A stretch of DNA of 64,000 bases, taken from the NCBI RefSeq assembly GCF_014384905.1, contig NZ_JACRSV010000002.1, positions 186,001 to 250,000 of the forward strand. The letters are read 5' to 3'. Below the pieces are notes generated by a model that saw nothing but the letters and a program-made list of their open reading frames with translations, was not told the origin of the DNA and ran no database searches. The stretch is from Fumia xinanensis (GTDB lineage Bacteria > Bacillota > Clostridia > Oscillospirales > Ruminococcaceae). How positions within the stretch are numbered: the stretch's first letter is position 1; every line of letters begins with the position of its first letter. This document shows, one piece after another, positions 1-6,952 of the stretch. A program made the position numbers and the translations under genes.

Positions 1-2
1 AA

Positions 3-932
3 TCCGTTGCCGGAATACTGGAGCGGCCGGAATATACCGGCTGTACCGTCAACTTCAAGACCTATACCAAATCCCTCAAATTCAAGAAGCGGATGGAAAA
101 CCCGAAAGAAAACCGGAGGGTATTTAAAGATACGCAGCCGGCGATCATTGAGCGGGGACAATGGGAACGGGTACAGACGTTAAGAGCCAACAAACGCAGG
201 CCGACAAAGACAGGGAAAACCAGCATTTTCTCCGGTCTTGTCTATTGTGCCGATTGCGGAGCAAAACTCTATTACTGTACCTGTAATACTTACAAGGATG
301 AGTCTCAGGACCATTTCGTCTGCTCCAACTACAAGAGCAATACAGGTTCCTGCCAAATCCACTATATCCGGGAGGTTACGCTTTATAGGCGGGTGTTGGA
401 ATGTATTCAGGGAACACTGACCTATGTGCGTCTGTTCCGGGATGATTTCACACAGGAAATGCTGGCACAGGACGAGGCCAGCCGGAAAGCGGAGCTGACG
501 CAGAAGAGGAAATCCCTTTCCGGGGCGCAGAAACGTATGGAGGATTTGGACAGGATCATCCAAAGGCTTTATGAAGATTCCGTGCTTGGGAAATTAAGTG
601 ACTTTCGCTTTCAAAAGCTCTCGGCACAGTATGAGACGGAGCAGGCGGAGATTCAGCGGCTTGCTGTTTCACTGGAACGGGAAATTGAAAATGAAGCCGG
701 ACAAATTGCCGATGTGGGGCGTTTCCTCCAGCTTGCTGACCGGTATTCTGATTTGCAGGAGCTGGACGCAGCTACGGTAAATGAACTGATTGAAAAGATC
801 GTGGTCCACAGCCCCGAGAAGATCAGCGGGAAGAAACATGTCACGATTGAAGTCTATTTTACCTATGTGGGGAAAATCCGGATTCCACTTGCCAAACCGG
901 AACTACTGACAGATACAGAAAAACCGGCGTGA
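3..932 (+). CDS. large serine recombinase, C-terminal part (enters from left edge)
   Basis: The frame is open from the left edge, so the start and the catalytic serine domain lie outside; 309 residues are visible. Large serine recombinases cut and rejoin DNA at attachment sites to move transposons, phages or conjugative elements. Seen: the end of the recombinase domain (GILERPEYTG), a zinc ribbon with CADC and a C-x9-C pair at about nt 246-350, then a Lys/Glu/Arg-rich coiled coil (about nt 470-700), the segment that in this family controls which site pairs synapse, and a short beta-rich tail (HVTIEVYFTYVG). The order fits the transposon/ICE-type recombinases. It marks this end of the window as the border of a mobile element. 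The exact element type cannot be told without the N-terminus. Confidence 0.9.
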   Translation, partial: SVAGILERPEYTGCTVNFKTYTKSLKFKKRMENPKENRRVFKDTQPAIIERGQWERVQTLRANKRRPTKTGKTSIFSGLVYCADCGAKLYYCTCNTYKDESQDHFVCSNYKSNTGSCQIHYIREVTLYRRVLECIQGTLTYVRLFRDDFTQEMLAQDEASRKAELTQKRKSLSGAQKRMEDLDRIIQRLYEDSVLGKLSDFRFQKLSAQYETEQAEIQRLAVSLEREIENEAGQIADVGRFLQLADRYSDLQELDAATVNELIEKIVVHSPEKISGKKHVTIEVYFTYVGKIRIPLAKPELLTDTEKPA

Positions 933-951
933 CCTCTGCCACGCCGGTTTT
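920..951 (+). terminator. palindromic terminator at recombinase stop codon
   Basis: AAAACCGGCGTG (920-931) pairs perfectly with CACGCCGGTTTT (940-951) around an 8-nt loop. The TGA stop of the recombinase lies inside the left arm. Ends in TTTT only, so termination may be moderate. Confidence 0.65.
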
Positions 952-1036
952 ACCGGGATTTTAGTTTACTTCCTTATGGGCCTCCGGCTAATTGCGGCGC
1001 CTCTTTTTATATATATTTTTAATGATTCGGAAAAAT

Positions 1037-1216
1037 TTACTCCGAATAATGTTTCAGGGCGTAATGGACACATTCACGGATAATCCGGCTGATTGATACA
1101 TCTTTTTGTTTACTGATTTCTAATATTTTCAAATCATCTTCTGGCGGAAGGCTGAACGTTCGCGGAATATGAGTGCTCAATTTTTTATCGTCCCTGTCCA
1201 TTTTAAACGGTTCCAT
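1037..1216 (-). CDS. small ribbon-helix-helix-like protein, 59 aa
   Basis: ATG at 1216 is preceded on the minus strand by AAGGGG; the frame gives 59 residues starting MEPFKMDRDDKK and ending HYALKHYSE. The middle (STHIPRTFSLPPED) looks like the DNA-contacting strand and the following SISRIIRECVHYAL like the second helix of an Arc/MetJ-type ribbon-helix-helix fold. Such small proteins usually act as dimeric repressors of mobile-element genes. It is divergent from the XRE gene at 1331, with two direct repeats between them. Family assignment rests on pattern only, with no conserved-domain search. Confidence 0.6.
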   Translation of the reverse strand: MEPFKMDRDDKKLSTHIPRTFSLPPEDDLKILEISKQKDVSISRIIRECVHYALKHYSE

Positions 1217-1245
1217 TTTTACACCCCTTCTGGAAAATTTTGGAA

Positions 1246-1320
1246 TTAGTCATCTTTAGGGTAATTATAGCATTCTTTTCGTGATAATGTCAATAATAAG
1301 TTAGTCATTATTACGGTAAA
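1246..1320. promoter_or_regulatory. two direct repeats in divergent promoter region (operator candidate)
   Basis: TTAGTCATCTTTAGGGTAAT (1246-1265) and TTAGTCATTATTACGGTAAA (1301-1320) match at 16 of 20 positions, 55 bp apart, in the gap between the small RHH-like gene and the XRE gene. The second copy lies just before the XRE start. Binding by either neighbouring regulator is an inference. Confidence 0.5.
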
Positions 1321-1330
1321 GGATAGAGCC

Positions 1331-1603
1331 ATGAAAATTTACTTTTATAATGGAAAAGCAAATATGTCTGGTGGCAGAATCAAGCTTCTCAGAGAAAAAT
1401 CTCATCTATCTCAGGAGCAATTGGCCGTGAAATTGGAGCTAAGCGGACTTCAGCTTTCTCAGAAATCCATCAGCCGCATCGAGCAGGGCCAGCGGTTTAT
1501 CACAGACTTTGAACTGATGAAGTTTGCGGAAATCCTCAAAGTCAGCGTTTATTGGCTGCTGACCGGGGAAGGGTCGGACCGTTTCAGTTCACCAAAGAAA
1601 TGA
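1331..1603 (+). CDS. XRE-family helix-turn-helix regulator, 90 aa
   Basis: A single Cro/cI-type HTH domain fills residues about 15-75: RIKLLREKSHLSQEQLAVKL forms helices 1-2, then SQKSISRIEQGQR is the recognition region, and the protein ends soon after the typical VSVYWLLTGEG. The N-terminal 12 residues are extra, so ATG 1367 (MSGGR) is a possible alternative start; AAAGGA lies upstream of 1331. Likely a repressor of the mobile element at the left edge. The last 20 bp overlap the 3' end of the convergent gpr gene, which is unusual for two unrelated genes and may mark an integration junction. Confidence 0.8.
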   Translation: MKIYFYNGKANMSGGRIKLLREKSHLSQEQLAVKLELSGLQLSQKSISRIEQGQRFITDFELMKFAEILKVSVYWLLTGEGSDRFSSPKK

Positions 1604-2453
1604 CATCGCTCAATGAAAGGCTGGGCTGGAGGGCTAGGTTAATTCCAAAAGCTACTGTCTTGGCTGCGTTTTCGATGATGGTGTCGATTTCCCGGGGCGT
1701 AACCATCATGTTTTTTCCTTTTTCTGGGAGAGATACCGGCTGTCCGTCGGACAGGTCCTCTGCGATGGTGTTCATGTCCACCACGGTGGGAACGCCCACC
1801 GCGATGACCGGGACACCCAGGGACTTCTCAGTCAGTTCCTTTCGGTGATTGGCAACACCGGAGCCGGGGGCGATTCCAGTGTCGGAAATTTGCACTGTCG
1901 CACCCAGGCGGGCGATTTCACGGGAGGCCAAAGCGTCGATGACAACAACTGCTTTGGGCTTTATCTCCTGCACGATGGCGGAGATGATCTCAGCCGTCTC
2001 GATCCCGGTCTGGCCCAGGACTCCAGGAGCGATGGCCGCGGCTCCCCGCAGATGCTCAAAGCCGGAGATGGCGGCAAAATCCTTTTGCAGATGCCTGGTG
2101 GCAAAGATGAGGTTAATGACCTCCGGCCCTAGGGCGTCGGGTGTGATGGCGGAGTTTCCGAGTCCCACTACCAGCGCAGGTCCGTCGGGCAAGAGATTTT
2201 TAATCTCGTCGCCGACGATTTTGACCTGATTCTCGAAATCGGACGTAAACCGGTGGAAGGGTGTGGTCTCTACTGTCACATATTTTCCCACCGGTTTTCC
2301 GATAGTCTGGGCGGCCTGTTCGGTTTCTATGACGACTCTGGTAACCGGAGTTTGTCCAATGGTTTCAGTGTCGCGGCGAACACCTGGTGGCAGGGAAGGA
2401 CCAGTTTCGGTGAGGCATTCCACCGCTAGGTCGGTACGTATATTTTTCAGCAT
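1584..2453 (-). CDS. gpr: GPR endopeptidase, spore germination protease
   Basis: GPR is made in the forespore as a zymogen and, at germination, degrades the small acid-soluble proteins that protect spore DNA. The 289-residue product starts with MLKNIRTDLAVEC, close to the region where family members are autoprocessed, and contains the conserved blocks VVGLGNSAITPDALGP, IAPGVLGQTGIETAEI and GIAPGSGVANHRKEL. It ends INLALQPSLSLSDVISLVN, slightly shorter than many relatives. AAAGGTGA precedes the ATG. Divergent from rpsT, an arrangement common in Clostridia. Its presence says the organism makes endospores. The stop codon sits inside the end of the convergent XRE gene. Confidence 0.95.
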   Translation of the reverse strand: MLKNIRTDLAVECLTETGPSLPPGVRRDTETIGQTPVTRVVIETEQAAQTIGKPVGKYVTVETTPFHRFTSDFENQVKIVGDEIKNLLPDGPALVVGLGNSAITPDALGPEVINLIFATRHLQKDFAAISGFEHLRGAAAIAPGVLGQTGIETAEIISAIVQEIKPKAVVVIDALASREIARLGATVQISDTGIAPGSGVANHRKELTEKSLGVPVIAVGVPTVVDMNTIAEDLSDGQPVSLPEKGKNMMVTPREIDTIIENAAKTVAFGINLALQPSLSLSDVISLVN

Positions 2454-2520
2454 AAAATCACCTTTTTTTCATCAAAAATGGAGAAGCTTTCTTCTAAAAC
2501 GAATTTCTGTTAAAAATCAC

Positions 2521-2549
2521 TTGCATTTTCTTGTGGGAAATGGTATGAT
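2521..2549 (+). promoter_or_regulatory. sigma-A promoter of rpsT
   Basis: TTGCAT (2521-2526), 17-bp spacer, TATGAT (2544-2549), followed by a leader of about 130 nt before rpsT. Confidence 0.75.
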
Positions 2550-2568
2550 AGTAAAGCTGTCATAGTCT

Positions 2569-2662
2569 GCCAACGTGTCTTGACACGAAAGTGTCATGGC
2601 GGAATCCGTGACATCCAAAAGGATTGCACAAATGTCCTTTGTTAGTCTGCACAAAGCAGGCT
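2569..2662 (+). promoter_or_regulatory. structured rpsT leader with three hairpins
   Basis: Three hairpins lie between promoter and ribosome site: TGACAC-GAAA-GTGTCA (2581-2596, GNRA loop, with possible extension by GCCA/TGGC), AAAGGA/TCCTTT (2618-2640), and AGTCTGC/GCAGGCT (2644-2662). S20 synthesis is self-regulated in E. coli; whether this leader binds S20 is unknown. Confidence 0.45.
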
Positions 2663-2687
2663 GACTTTATGTGAAGGAGGTGCCAAT

Positions 2688-2951
2688 ATGCCTAACATTA
2701 AATCCGCAAAGAAAAGAGTTAAAGTCATCGAAACCAAAACTTTGCAGAACAGAATGGCAAAAGGTAAACTGAAAGCTGCTCTGAAAGCGGTTGACGCTGC
2801 GGTTGCTGCCAATGCTGCCGATAAGGAAACAGTTGCAAAAGTTGCCTGCAAAGTCATCGATCAGTCCGCTGCAAAAGGTATTATCCATAAAAACAATGCG
2901 GCCAGAAAGAAAGCTCAGGTTGCAGCAAAAGTGAATACTGCAAAAGCGTAA
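2688..2951 (+). CDS. rpsT: 30S ribosomal protein S20
   Basis: 87 residues, very rich in Lys and Ala, starting MPNIKSAKKRVKV with NRMAKGKLKAALKAV and the conserved KGIIHKNNAARKKA near the C-terminus. S20 binds 16S rRNA in the body of the small subunit and helps early assembly. A strong GAAGGAGGTG sits 5 nt before the ATG. Transcribed alone from the promoter at 2521 and ended by a strong terminator at 2973. Confidence 0.98.
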   Translation: MPNIKSAKKRVKVIETKTLQNRMAKGKLKAALKAVDAAVAANAADKETVAKVACKVIDQSAAKGIIHKNNAARKKAQVAAKVNTAKA

Positions 2952-2972
2952 GTTTTCGTTTTTGTATGAAAG

Positions 2973-3018
2973 TGCGATTGTCCCTCCAACCTCTAGGGAC
3001 AATCGCATTTTGTTTTTT
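2973..3018 (+). terminator. rpsT terminator
   Basis: 13-bp perfect stem TGCGATTGTCCCT (2973-2985) / AGGGACAATCGCA (2995-3007) followed by a T-rich run (TTTTGTTTTTT). Confidence 0.9.
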
Positions 3019-3052
3019 GCGAAAAACTTCTATGCAAAGGCGGCATAAAAAT

Positions 3053-3081
3053 AAAACCGTGAGATTTTGTCTCACGGTTTT
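3053..3081 (-). terminator. terminator at end of P-loop kinase gene
   Basis: AAAACCGTGAGA / TCTCACGGTTTT, 12-bp perfect stem with a 5-nt loop, overlapping the stop of the minus-strand gene at 3072. Symmetric A and T ends let it work in both directions. Confidence 0.8.
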
Positions 3082-3635
3082 TGCTGTTTTGTTAAGAGGT
3101 ACTGCGTCTCAATCCACGCGGCGTTTTCCCCAATGGATTTCATCCCGTCTAAGCGCAGAACGGGGCATTTCAGTTCCGTAGTCCACTGCTCGTGGGTTTT
3201 GAGGCACACCTGCGGCGGCTCCCCGGTATCGTATGCGGCGGCTTCCCGGAGAAATTTTTCATTTTGCTCGTACATGTCACCGCCGGGAAGGATGCGCTCT
3301 CCAAATTGTTCGAATTTGCGGGCGCCGAGACGTTGCAGCCTGATGTCCGTCGGAACTGTCAAAAAGACGGCAAGCTCGAAAAGAGACGTAAAAAATCCTC
3401 TGATGCTGTCCATCGAACCGGTCATGACGAAATGCTCATCTTTTGAGACGGCTTCTATCAAAGCTTCGATTCGCTCTTCCCGCGGGCGGAGAACAGTATA
3501 GGGAATTTCGGTGTCCCACCGCCAGATGTAATCGTCGATGTCGATATGGAGAAATCCGAGACGTCCGGCCAATTCCCGGCCCAGCGTCGTTTTCCCGGAA
3601 CCGGCGGCGCCGAAGATGATGATTCCCCTGGACAT
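3072..3635 (-). CDS. P-loop nucleoside kinase-like ATPase, 187 aa
   Basis: The protein opens with a Walker A motif GAAGSGKT at residues 9-16, followed by LGRELAGRLGFLHIDIDDYIW, the layout of adenylate/shikimate kinase-like P-loop proteins where the Asp pair after the second strand binds substrate or Mg. TGSMDSIRGFF and ELAVFLTVPTDIRLQRLGARK follow, the latter like the Arg-bearing lid helix. No exact substrate can be given. It lies 20 bp downstream of the pyrophosphatase gene on the same strand and may be co-transcribed. Confidence 0.75.
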   Translation of the reverse strand: MSRGIIIFGAAGSGKTTLGRELAGRLGFLHIDIDDYIWRWDTEIPYTVLRPREERIEALIEAVSKDEHFVMTGSMDSIRGFFTSLFELAVFLTVPTDIRLQRLGARKFEQFGERILPGGDMYEQNEKFLREAAAYDTGEPPQVCLKTHEQWTTELKCPVLRLDGMKSIGENAAWIETQYLLTKQQKP

Positions 3636-3655
3636 GATGGCCCCCTTTGCGCGGC

Positions 3656-4186
3656 TTACCGGCAGAACTTTTCGATATAAGCGTCCAGTGACTTGCGGAT
3701 GACCTCCTCAGCCGTTTCGGGGCCTTCCATCTCCTGGACGGCGGTGTCCTTATTTTCCAGCATTTTGTAGACGGTGAAGAAATGCTTCATCTCCTGGAAA
3801 ATATGCTCCGGCAGTTCCTTGATGTCGTGGTAGCAGTTATAATTAGGGTCGTCGAAAGGGATGGCGATGATTTTTTCGTCTTTTTTGCCGCTGTCAATCA
3901 TGGTCATGACCCCAATGGCATAGCATTTTACCAGCGTCATAGGGCGTATGGGCTCTGAACAGAGCACCAGCACATCCAAAGGGTCCAAGTCGTCGGCGTA
4001 GGTGCGTGGAATGAAACCGTAGCTGGCGGGATAGTGGGTGGAGGTGTAGAGGATACGGTCCAGCTTGAGCATGCCGGTTTCCTTGTCCAATTCGTACTTC
4101 ACTTTGCTGCCCTTTTCAATTTCGATGCAGGCTTCAAAGCAGTTGGGCTTCACCCGGTCGGGAGAAATATCGTGCCAAATGTTCAT
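3656..4186 (-). CDS. ppa: inorganic pyrophosphatase, family I
   Basis: Hydrolyses pyrophosphate to phosphate and so pulls forward biosynthetic reactions in the cytoplasm. The family signature DDLDPLDV is at residues 65-72, with the metal-binding aspartates, preceded by YPASYGFIPRTYA. About 176 residues, the usual bacterial length. Start chosen at ATG 4186 (MNIWHDISP): the purine-rich AAAGGAG lies 9 nt upstream, whereas the two earlier in-frame ATGs (4207, 4195) would place that site inside or against the start. Upstream of, and probably co-transcribed with, the P-loop kinase gene. Confidence 0.92.
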   Translation of the reverse strand: MNIWHDISPDRVKPNCFEACIEIEKGSKVKYELDKETGMLKLDRILYTSTHYPASYGFIPRTYADDLDPLDVLVLCSEPIRPMTLVKCYAIGVMTMIDSGKKDEKIIAIPFDDPNYNCYHDIKELPEHIFQEMKHFFTVYKMLENKDTAVQEMEGPETAEEVIRKSLDAYIEKFCR

Positions 4187-4339
4187 CGTGTTCATCTCCT
4201 TTTCCATTTATTATAAAGGAAATGGAAGAAAATTACAAGCAAAGGGGCAGCCGCCTCTAAGCCATCCCAACAATGTACAAAATATTTGGCAAATATTTCA
4301 TATTTATGACGATTTTTGGAAGATAATATGTGTAAACTC

Positions 4340-4368
4340 TTGATTTTTCTTTACTCATCCTTTATACT
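4340..4368 (+). promoter_or_regulatory. sigma-A promoter of purine permease gene
   Basis: TTGATT (4340-4345), 17 bp, TATACT (4363-4368). Confidence 0.7.
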
Positions 4369-4381
4369 TTAAAGAGTGTTC

Positions 4382-4431
4382 ACGGTTTGTAAATACTTTC
4401 AGGGGGAATACGCAAACCGGAACGGGACCGT
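4382..4431 (+). promoter_or_regulatory. possible structured leader of permease mRNA
   Basis: CGGTTTG (4383-4389) can pair with CAAACCG (4413-4419); alternatively ACGGT (4382-4386) can pair with ACCGT (4427-4431), just before the ribosome site GGAGG. Mutually exclusive pairings suggest a switch, but I do not recognise a purine riboswitch core here. Confidence 0.35.
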
Positions 4432-4451
4432 AAAAAATAAGGAGGATTTCA

Positions 4452-5849
4452 ATGGAAAAGTTTTTCAAATTGAAAGAACACGGCACTACGGCTCGCATTG
4501 AGATTGTAGCCGGTATTACGACCTTCGTAACCATGGCGTACATACTGGTCGTCAACCCGCAGATTCTCGGGGGCGGCGATCCGGCCATCGCAAACGGCGT
4601 TTTCTTCGCCACCTGTATTTCTTCGTTTATCGGCACCATCCTGATGGCGCTGCTGGCGAGAATGCCTTTCGCACAGGCTCCCGGTATGGGCCTCAACGCG
4701 TTTTTTGCTTTCACAGTTATGCCATCTATCGTGGCTATGACCGGCAACGCGGAAATGACCCCTGTTGAGCAGTATCAGGCGGCTTTGGCACTGGTATTCC
4801 TCTCCGGACTTTTGTTTATCGTCATCACCGTTATCGGCCTGCGGGAAGCCATTGTCAGAGCGATTCCCAAAAATGTCAAGATCGCCATCTCCGGCGGTAT
4901 CGGCCTGTTTATCGCTTATCTGGGTCTCCAGAACGCTGGAATCGTTGTCGCCAATCCCTCCACACAGGTGGGCTTAGTGAACTTTTCCACTTTGCTCAAC
5001 CCTGATACGAGAGTTGCTGTCACCGGCGCTATCGTGGCCATTGTCGGCCTCGTTGTCATTGCGGCCCTGTATACCCTGAAAGTAAAAGGCTCTATCCTTA
5101 TTGGCATTGTGGTCAGTACCCTGATCGCTTATCTCAGCGGTGCCGCGTCTCTGCCCGATGGGTTTTCTTATCACCTGGGCCAACAGGCTTCCGACTTTGT
5201 CAGCACATCTTTCTTTAAGCTGGACTTTGGAGCCCTCTTCGGCGGCAAAAACCTTTGGGGTGCTATCGCTACCGCTTTGGTGCTGATCCTCTCCTTCTCC
5301 ATCGTTGATATGTTTGACACCATCGGCACCTTGTTGGGCACCGCCGACAAAGCGGGCCTCCTCGATAAGGACGGCAATATGCCCGGCATGAAAAAAGCCC
5401 TCCTCTGCGACTCCATCGCAACTACCGCAGGCGCCCTGCTGGGTACTTCTACCGTTACCACCTATGTGGAATCCAGCGCCGGCATTGGCGAAGGCGGCAA
5501 AACCGGTATGACCTCTTTGACGACCGCTGTTCTGTTCCTGGTCGCTCTGGTTCTCGGGCCGTTCATTGGGTTGATTCCTTCCTGCGCAACCGCTCCCGCG
5601 CTGATTTTTGTCGGCGCTTTGATGATCGGCGGGCTTAAGAATATGGAATTCGACGATATGTCCGAAGCAGTTCCCGGCTTCCTCACTGTCGCCATGATGC
5701 CCTTGACCTACTCCATCGCGAACGGTATCGCATTTGGTCTGATCTCTCACTGCCTCATCAAACTCTGCACCGGCAAAATCAAAGAGACCAGCATCATCAC
5801 CTGGATCTTAGCTGCCTTCTTCATCTTGAAGTTCTGTCTGGCGGGCTAA
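4452..5849 (+). CDS. NCS2 (AzgA-type) purine permease
   Basis: 465 residues with the AzgA/PbuG pattern: N-terminal EIVAGITTFVTMAYILVVNP, then AQAPGMGLNAFFAFTV, and later SFSIVDMFDTIGTLLGTA and TTYVESSAGIGEGGKTG, which form the substrate site of proton-coupled adenine/guanine/hypoxanthine carriers. About 12-14 hydrophobic membrane spans are visible. Imports purine bases across the cell membrane. AAGGAGGATTTCA precedes the ATG. A monocistronic unit with its own promoter and a 15-bp-stem terminator. Which purine is carried cannot be decided. Confidence 0.92.
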   Translation: MEKFFKLKEHGTTARIEIVAGITTFVTMAYILVVNPQILGGGDPAIANGVFFATCISSFIGTILMALLARMPFAQAPGMGLNAFFAFTVMPSIVAMTGNAEMTPVEQYQAALALVFLSGLLFIVITVIGLREAIVRAIPKNVKIAISGGIGLFIAYLGLQNAGIVVANPSTQVGLVNFSTLLNPDTRVAVTGAIVAIVGLVVIAALYTLKVKGSILIGIVVSTLIAYLSGAASLPDGFSYHLGQQASDFVSTSFFKLDFGALFGGKNLWGAIATALVLILSFSIVDMFDTIGTLLGTADKAGLLDKDGNMPGMKKALLCDSIATTAGALLGTSTVTTYVESSAGIGEGGKTGMTSLTTAVLFLVALVLGPFIGLIPSCATAPALIFVGALMIGGLKNMEFDDMSEAVPGFLTVAMMPLTYSIANGIAFGLISHCLIKLCTGKIKETSIITWILAAFFILKFCLAG

Positions 5850-5867
5850 TCCAATTCACCTTGATTT

Positions 5868-5902
5868 AAAAAGCAGGATGCGGAACGCATCCTGCTTTTT
5901 CT
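5868..5902 (+). terminator. permease terminator
   Basis: Perfect 15-bp stem AAAAAGCAGGATGCG / CGCATCCTGCTTTTT with a GAA loop, then TTTCTTTG. Confidence 0.92.
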
Positions 5903-5915
5903 TTGTTGTCAAGAA

Positions 5916-6242
5916 ACCACCGACTGTGTCGGTGGTATGAAAAAAGCTTTAGCGAGGGGCAGGAAATAAAAACTCCTTTTGGTGTAAAAGTTTAGCACAT
6001 ACAAGATGGAATTGCAAATATCATATAGTGTTTGCACCGAAATACCGGCGAAAATATTTTATGGGGAAATGCGAGCGAAAATCGGGAAAATCTGGCGAGA
6101 ATTGTGCGGATAGAAGGGTGTAACGATTATAGAAGCAGAAGTATGCCTGGACCATATCCACATGCTGGTAGAGATTCCGCCGGAAATGAGTGTGGCAAGC
6201 TTTGTGGGATTTCTCAAAAGAATGGCCGAGCCCTCATTTTAA
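5916..6242 (+). mobile_element. IS200-family insertion sequence remnant
   Basis: A subterminal hairpin ACCACCGAC-TGT-GTCGGTGGT (5916-5936, 9-bp perfect stem) is followed about 50 bp later by a broken tnpA. IS200/IS605 elements have hairpins near their ends that the HUH transposase recognises as single strands. No second (right-end) hairpin is clear before rnhA, so the element is truncated. This explains the gene-poor stretch 5903-6361. Confidence 0.7.
5981..6242 (+). pseudogene. tnpA: IS200-type transposase tnpA, decayed
   Basis: Read in frame from 5989, the DNA encodes SLAHTRWNCKYHIVFAPKYRRK, the standard start of TnpA. A one-base loss near 6050 shifts frame; in the new frame come GEMRAKIGKIWRELCG, an in-frame TAG at 6111-6113, then EAEVCLDHIHMLVEIPP (HUH-type His-x-His at 6153-6161) and MSVASFVGFLKR, ending at a TAA at 6240. 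The C-terminal third with the catalytic tyrosine is missing and no start codon is in place. Dead in at least three ways: no start, frameshift plus stop, truncation. Confidence 0.85.
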
Positions 6243-6361
6243 GTGGGAAAACTTGTATTTTTCACAAAAATAGTATATACTAAGCCATGCAGGATTTTTT
6301 TGACAATCTGATGCGACATTTTAAGGCAGCTTTGCCTTTTTTTGAAAGGATTTTTTCGGTA

Positions 6362-6802
6362 ATGAAAAAAGTAAACCTGTATACCGACGGCGCTTGCAGC
6401 GGCAATCCCGGGCCGGGAGGTTGGGGTGCGATTTTGGAGTGTGAAGGACGCCGCCGGGAGCTCTGTGGCGGGGAGGCCGATACCACCAATAACCGGATGG
6501 AGCTCACAGCGGTCATCGAGGGACTTAAGGCGCTCAAATACCCCTGCGAAGTCACCTTAATTAGCGACTCCAAATATATCATCGACGCCATTACCCAAAA
6601 ATGGGTGTATAAATGGAAGGCAAACGGATGGATGCGCAACAAAAAGGACAAGGCGCTGAACCCTGATTTGTGGGAACAGCTGCTCCAGGAGCTTCAAAAA
6701 CATGAAATGTGCTACACATGGGTCAAAGGCCACGCAGGACACCCGGAAAACGAACGCTGTGACGAAATGGCGGTGGCTGAAAGCCAGAAATTCAAAGGAT
6801 AA
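6362..6802 (+). CDS. rnhA: ribonuclease HI
   Basis: Cuts the RNA strand of RNA-DNA hybrids (R-loops, primers). The acidic catalytic set is complete: D9 (LYTDGACSGNPGPGGWG), E47 (NNRMELTA), D69 (ISDSKYI), D134 (ERCDEMA), with the flexible-loop H124 (KGHAGH). A Lys/Trp-rich handle (KWVYKWKANGWMRNKK) is present. 146 residues is the normal bacterial length. Start taken at ATG 6362 with GAAAGGA upstream; the open frame extends 25 codons further to 6287 but those residues do not fit the family. Confidence 0.96.
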   Translation: MKKVNLYTDGACSGNPGPGGWGAILECEGRRRELCGGEADTTNNRMELTAVIEGLKALKYPCEVTLISDSKYIIDAITQKWVYKWKANGWMRNKKDKALNPDLWEQLLQELQKHEMCYTWVKGHAGHPENERCDEMAVAESQKFKG

Positions 6803-6847
6803 TTTTTTGGCAGTTTTTACGAATTTATAAATTATCCGCAGGGACTA

Positions 6848-6876
6848 TTGAAAAACATACTAAATTGGTATATAAT
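6848..6876 (+). promoter_or_regulatory. sigma-A promoter of nifS-nifU
   Basis: TTGAAA (6848-6853), 17 bp, TATAAT (6871-6876). The leader carries a small hairpin CGATAGCAA / TTTGCTGTCG. No IscR-type gene is adjacent. Confidence 0.8.
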
Positions 6877-6952
6877 AAACTAAAAAGAAGGAAAATCCTC
6901 CCGATAGCAATTTACATTTGCTGTCGCCCATATAGAAAGGGAATGAAAAACA

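Noticed and set aside
4300..4451. Known purine riboswitch
   Set aside because: The conserved loop-loop and junction sequences of the purine aptamer are not visible; only unspecific pairings are.
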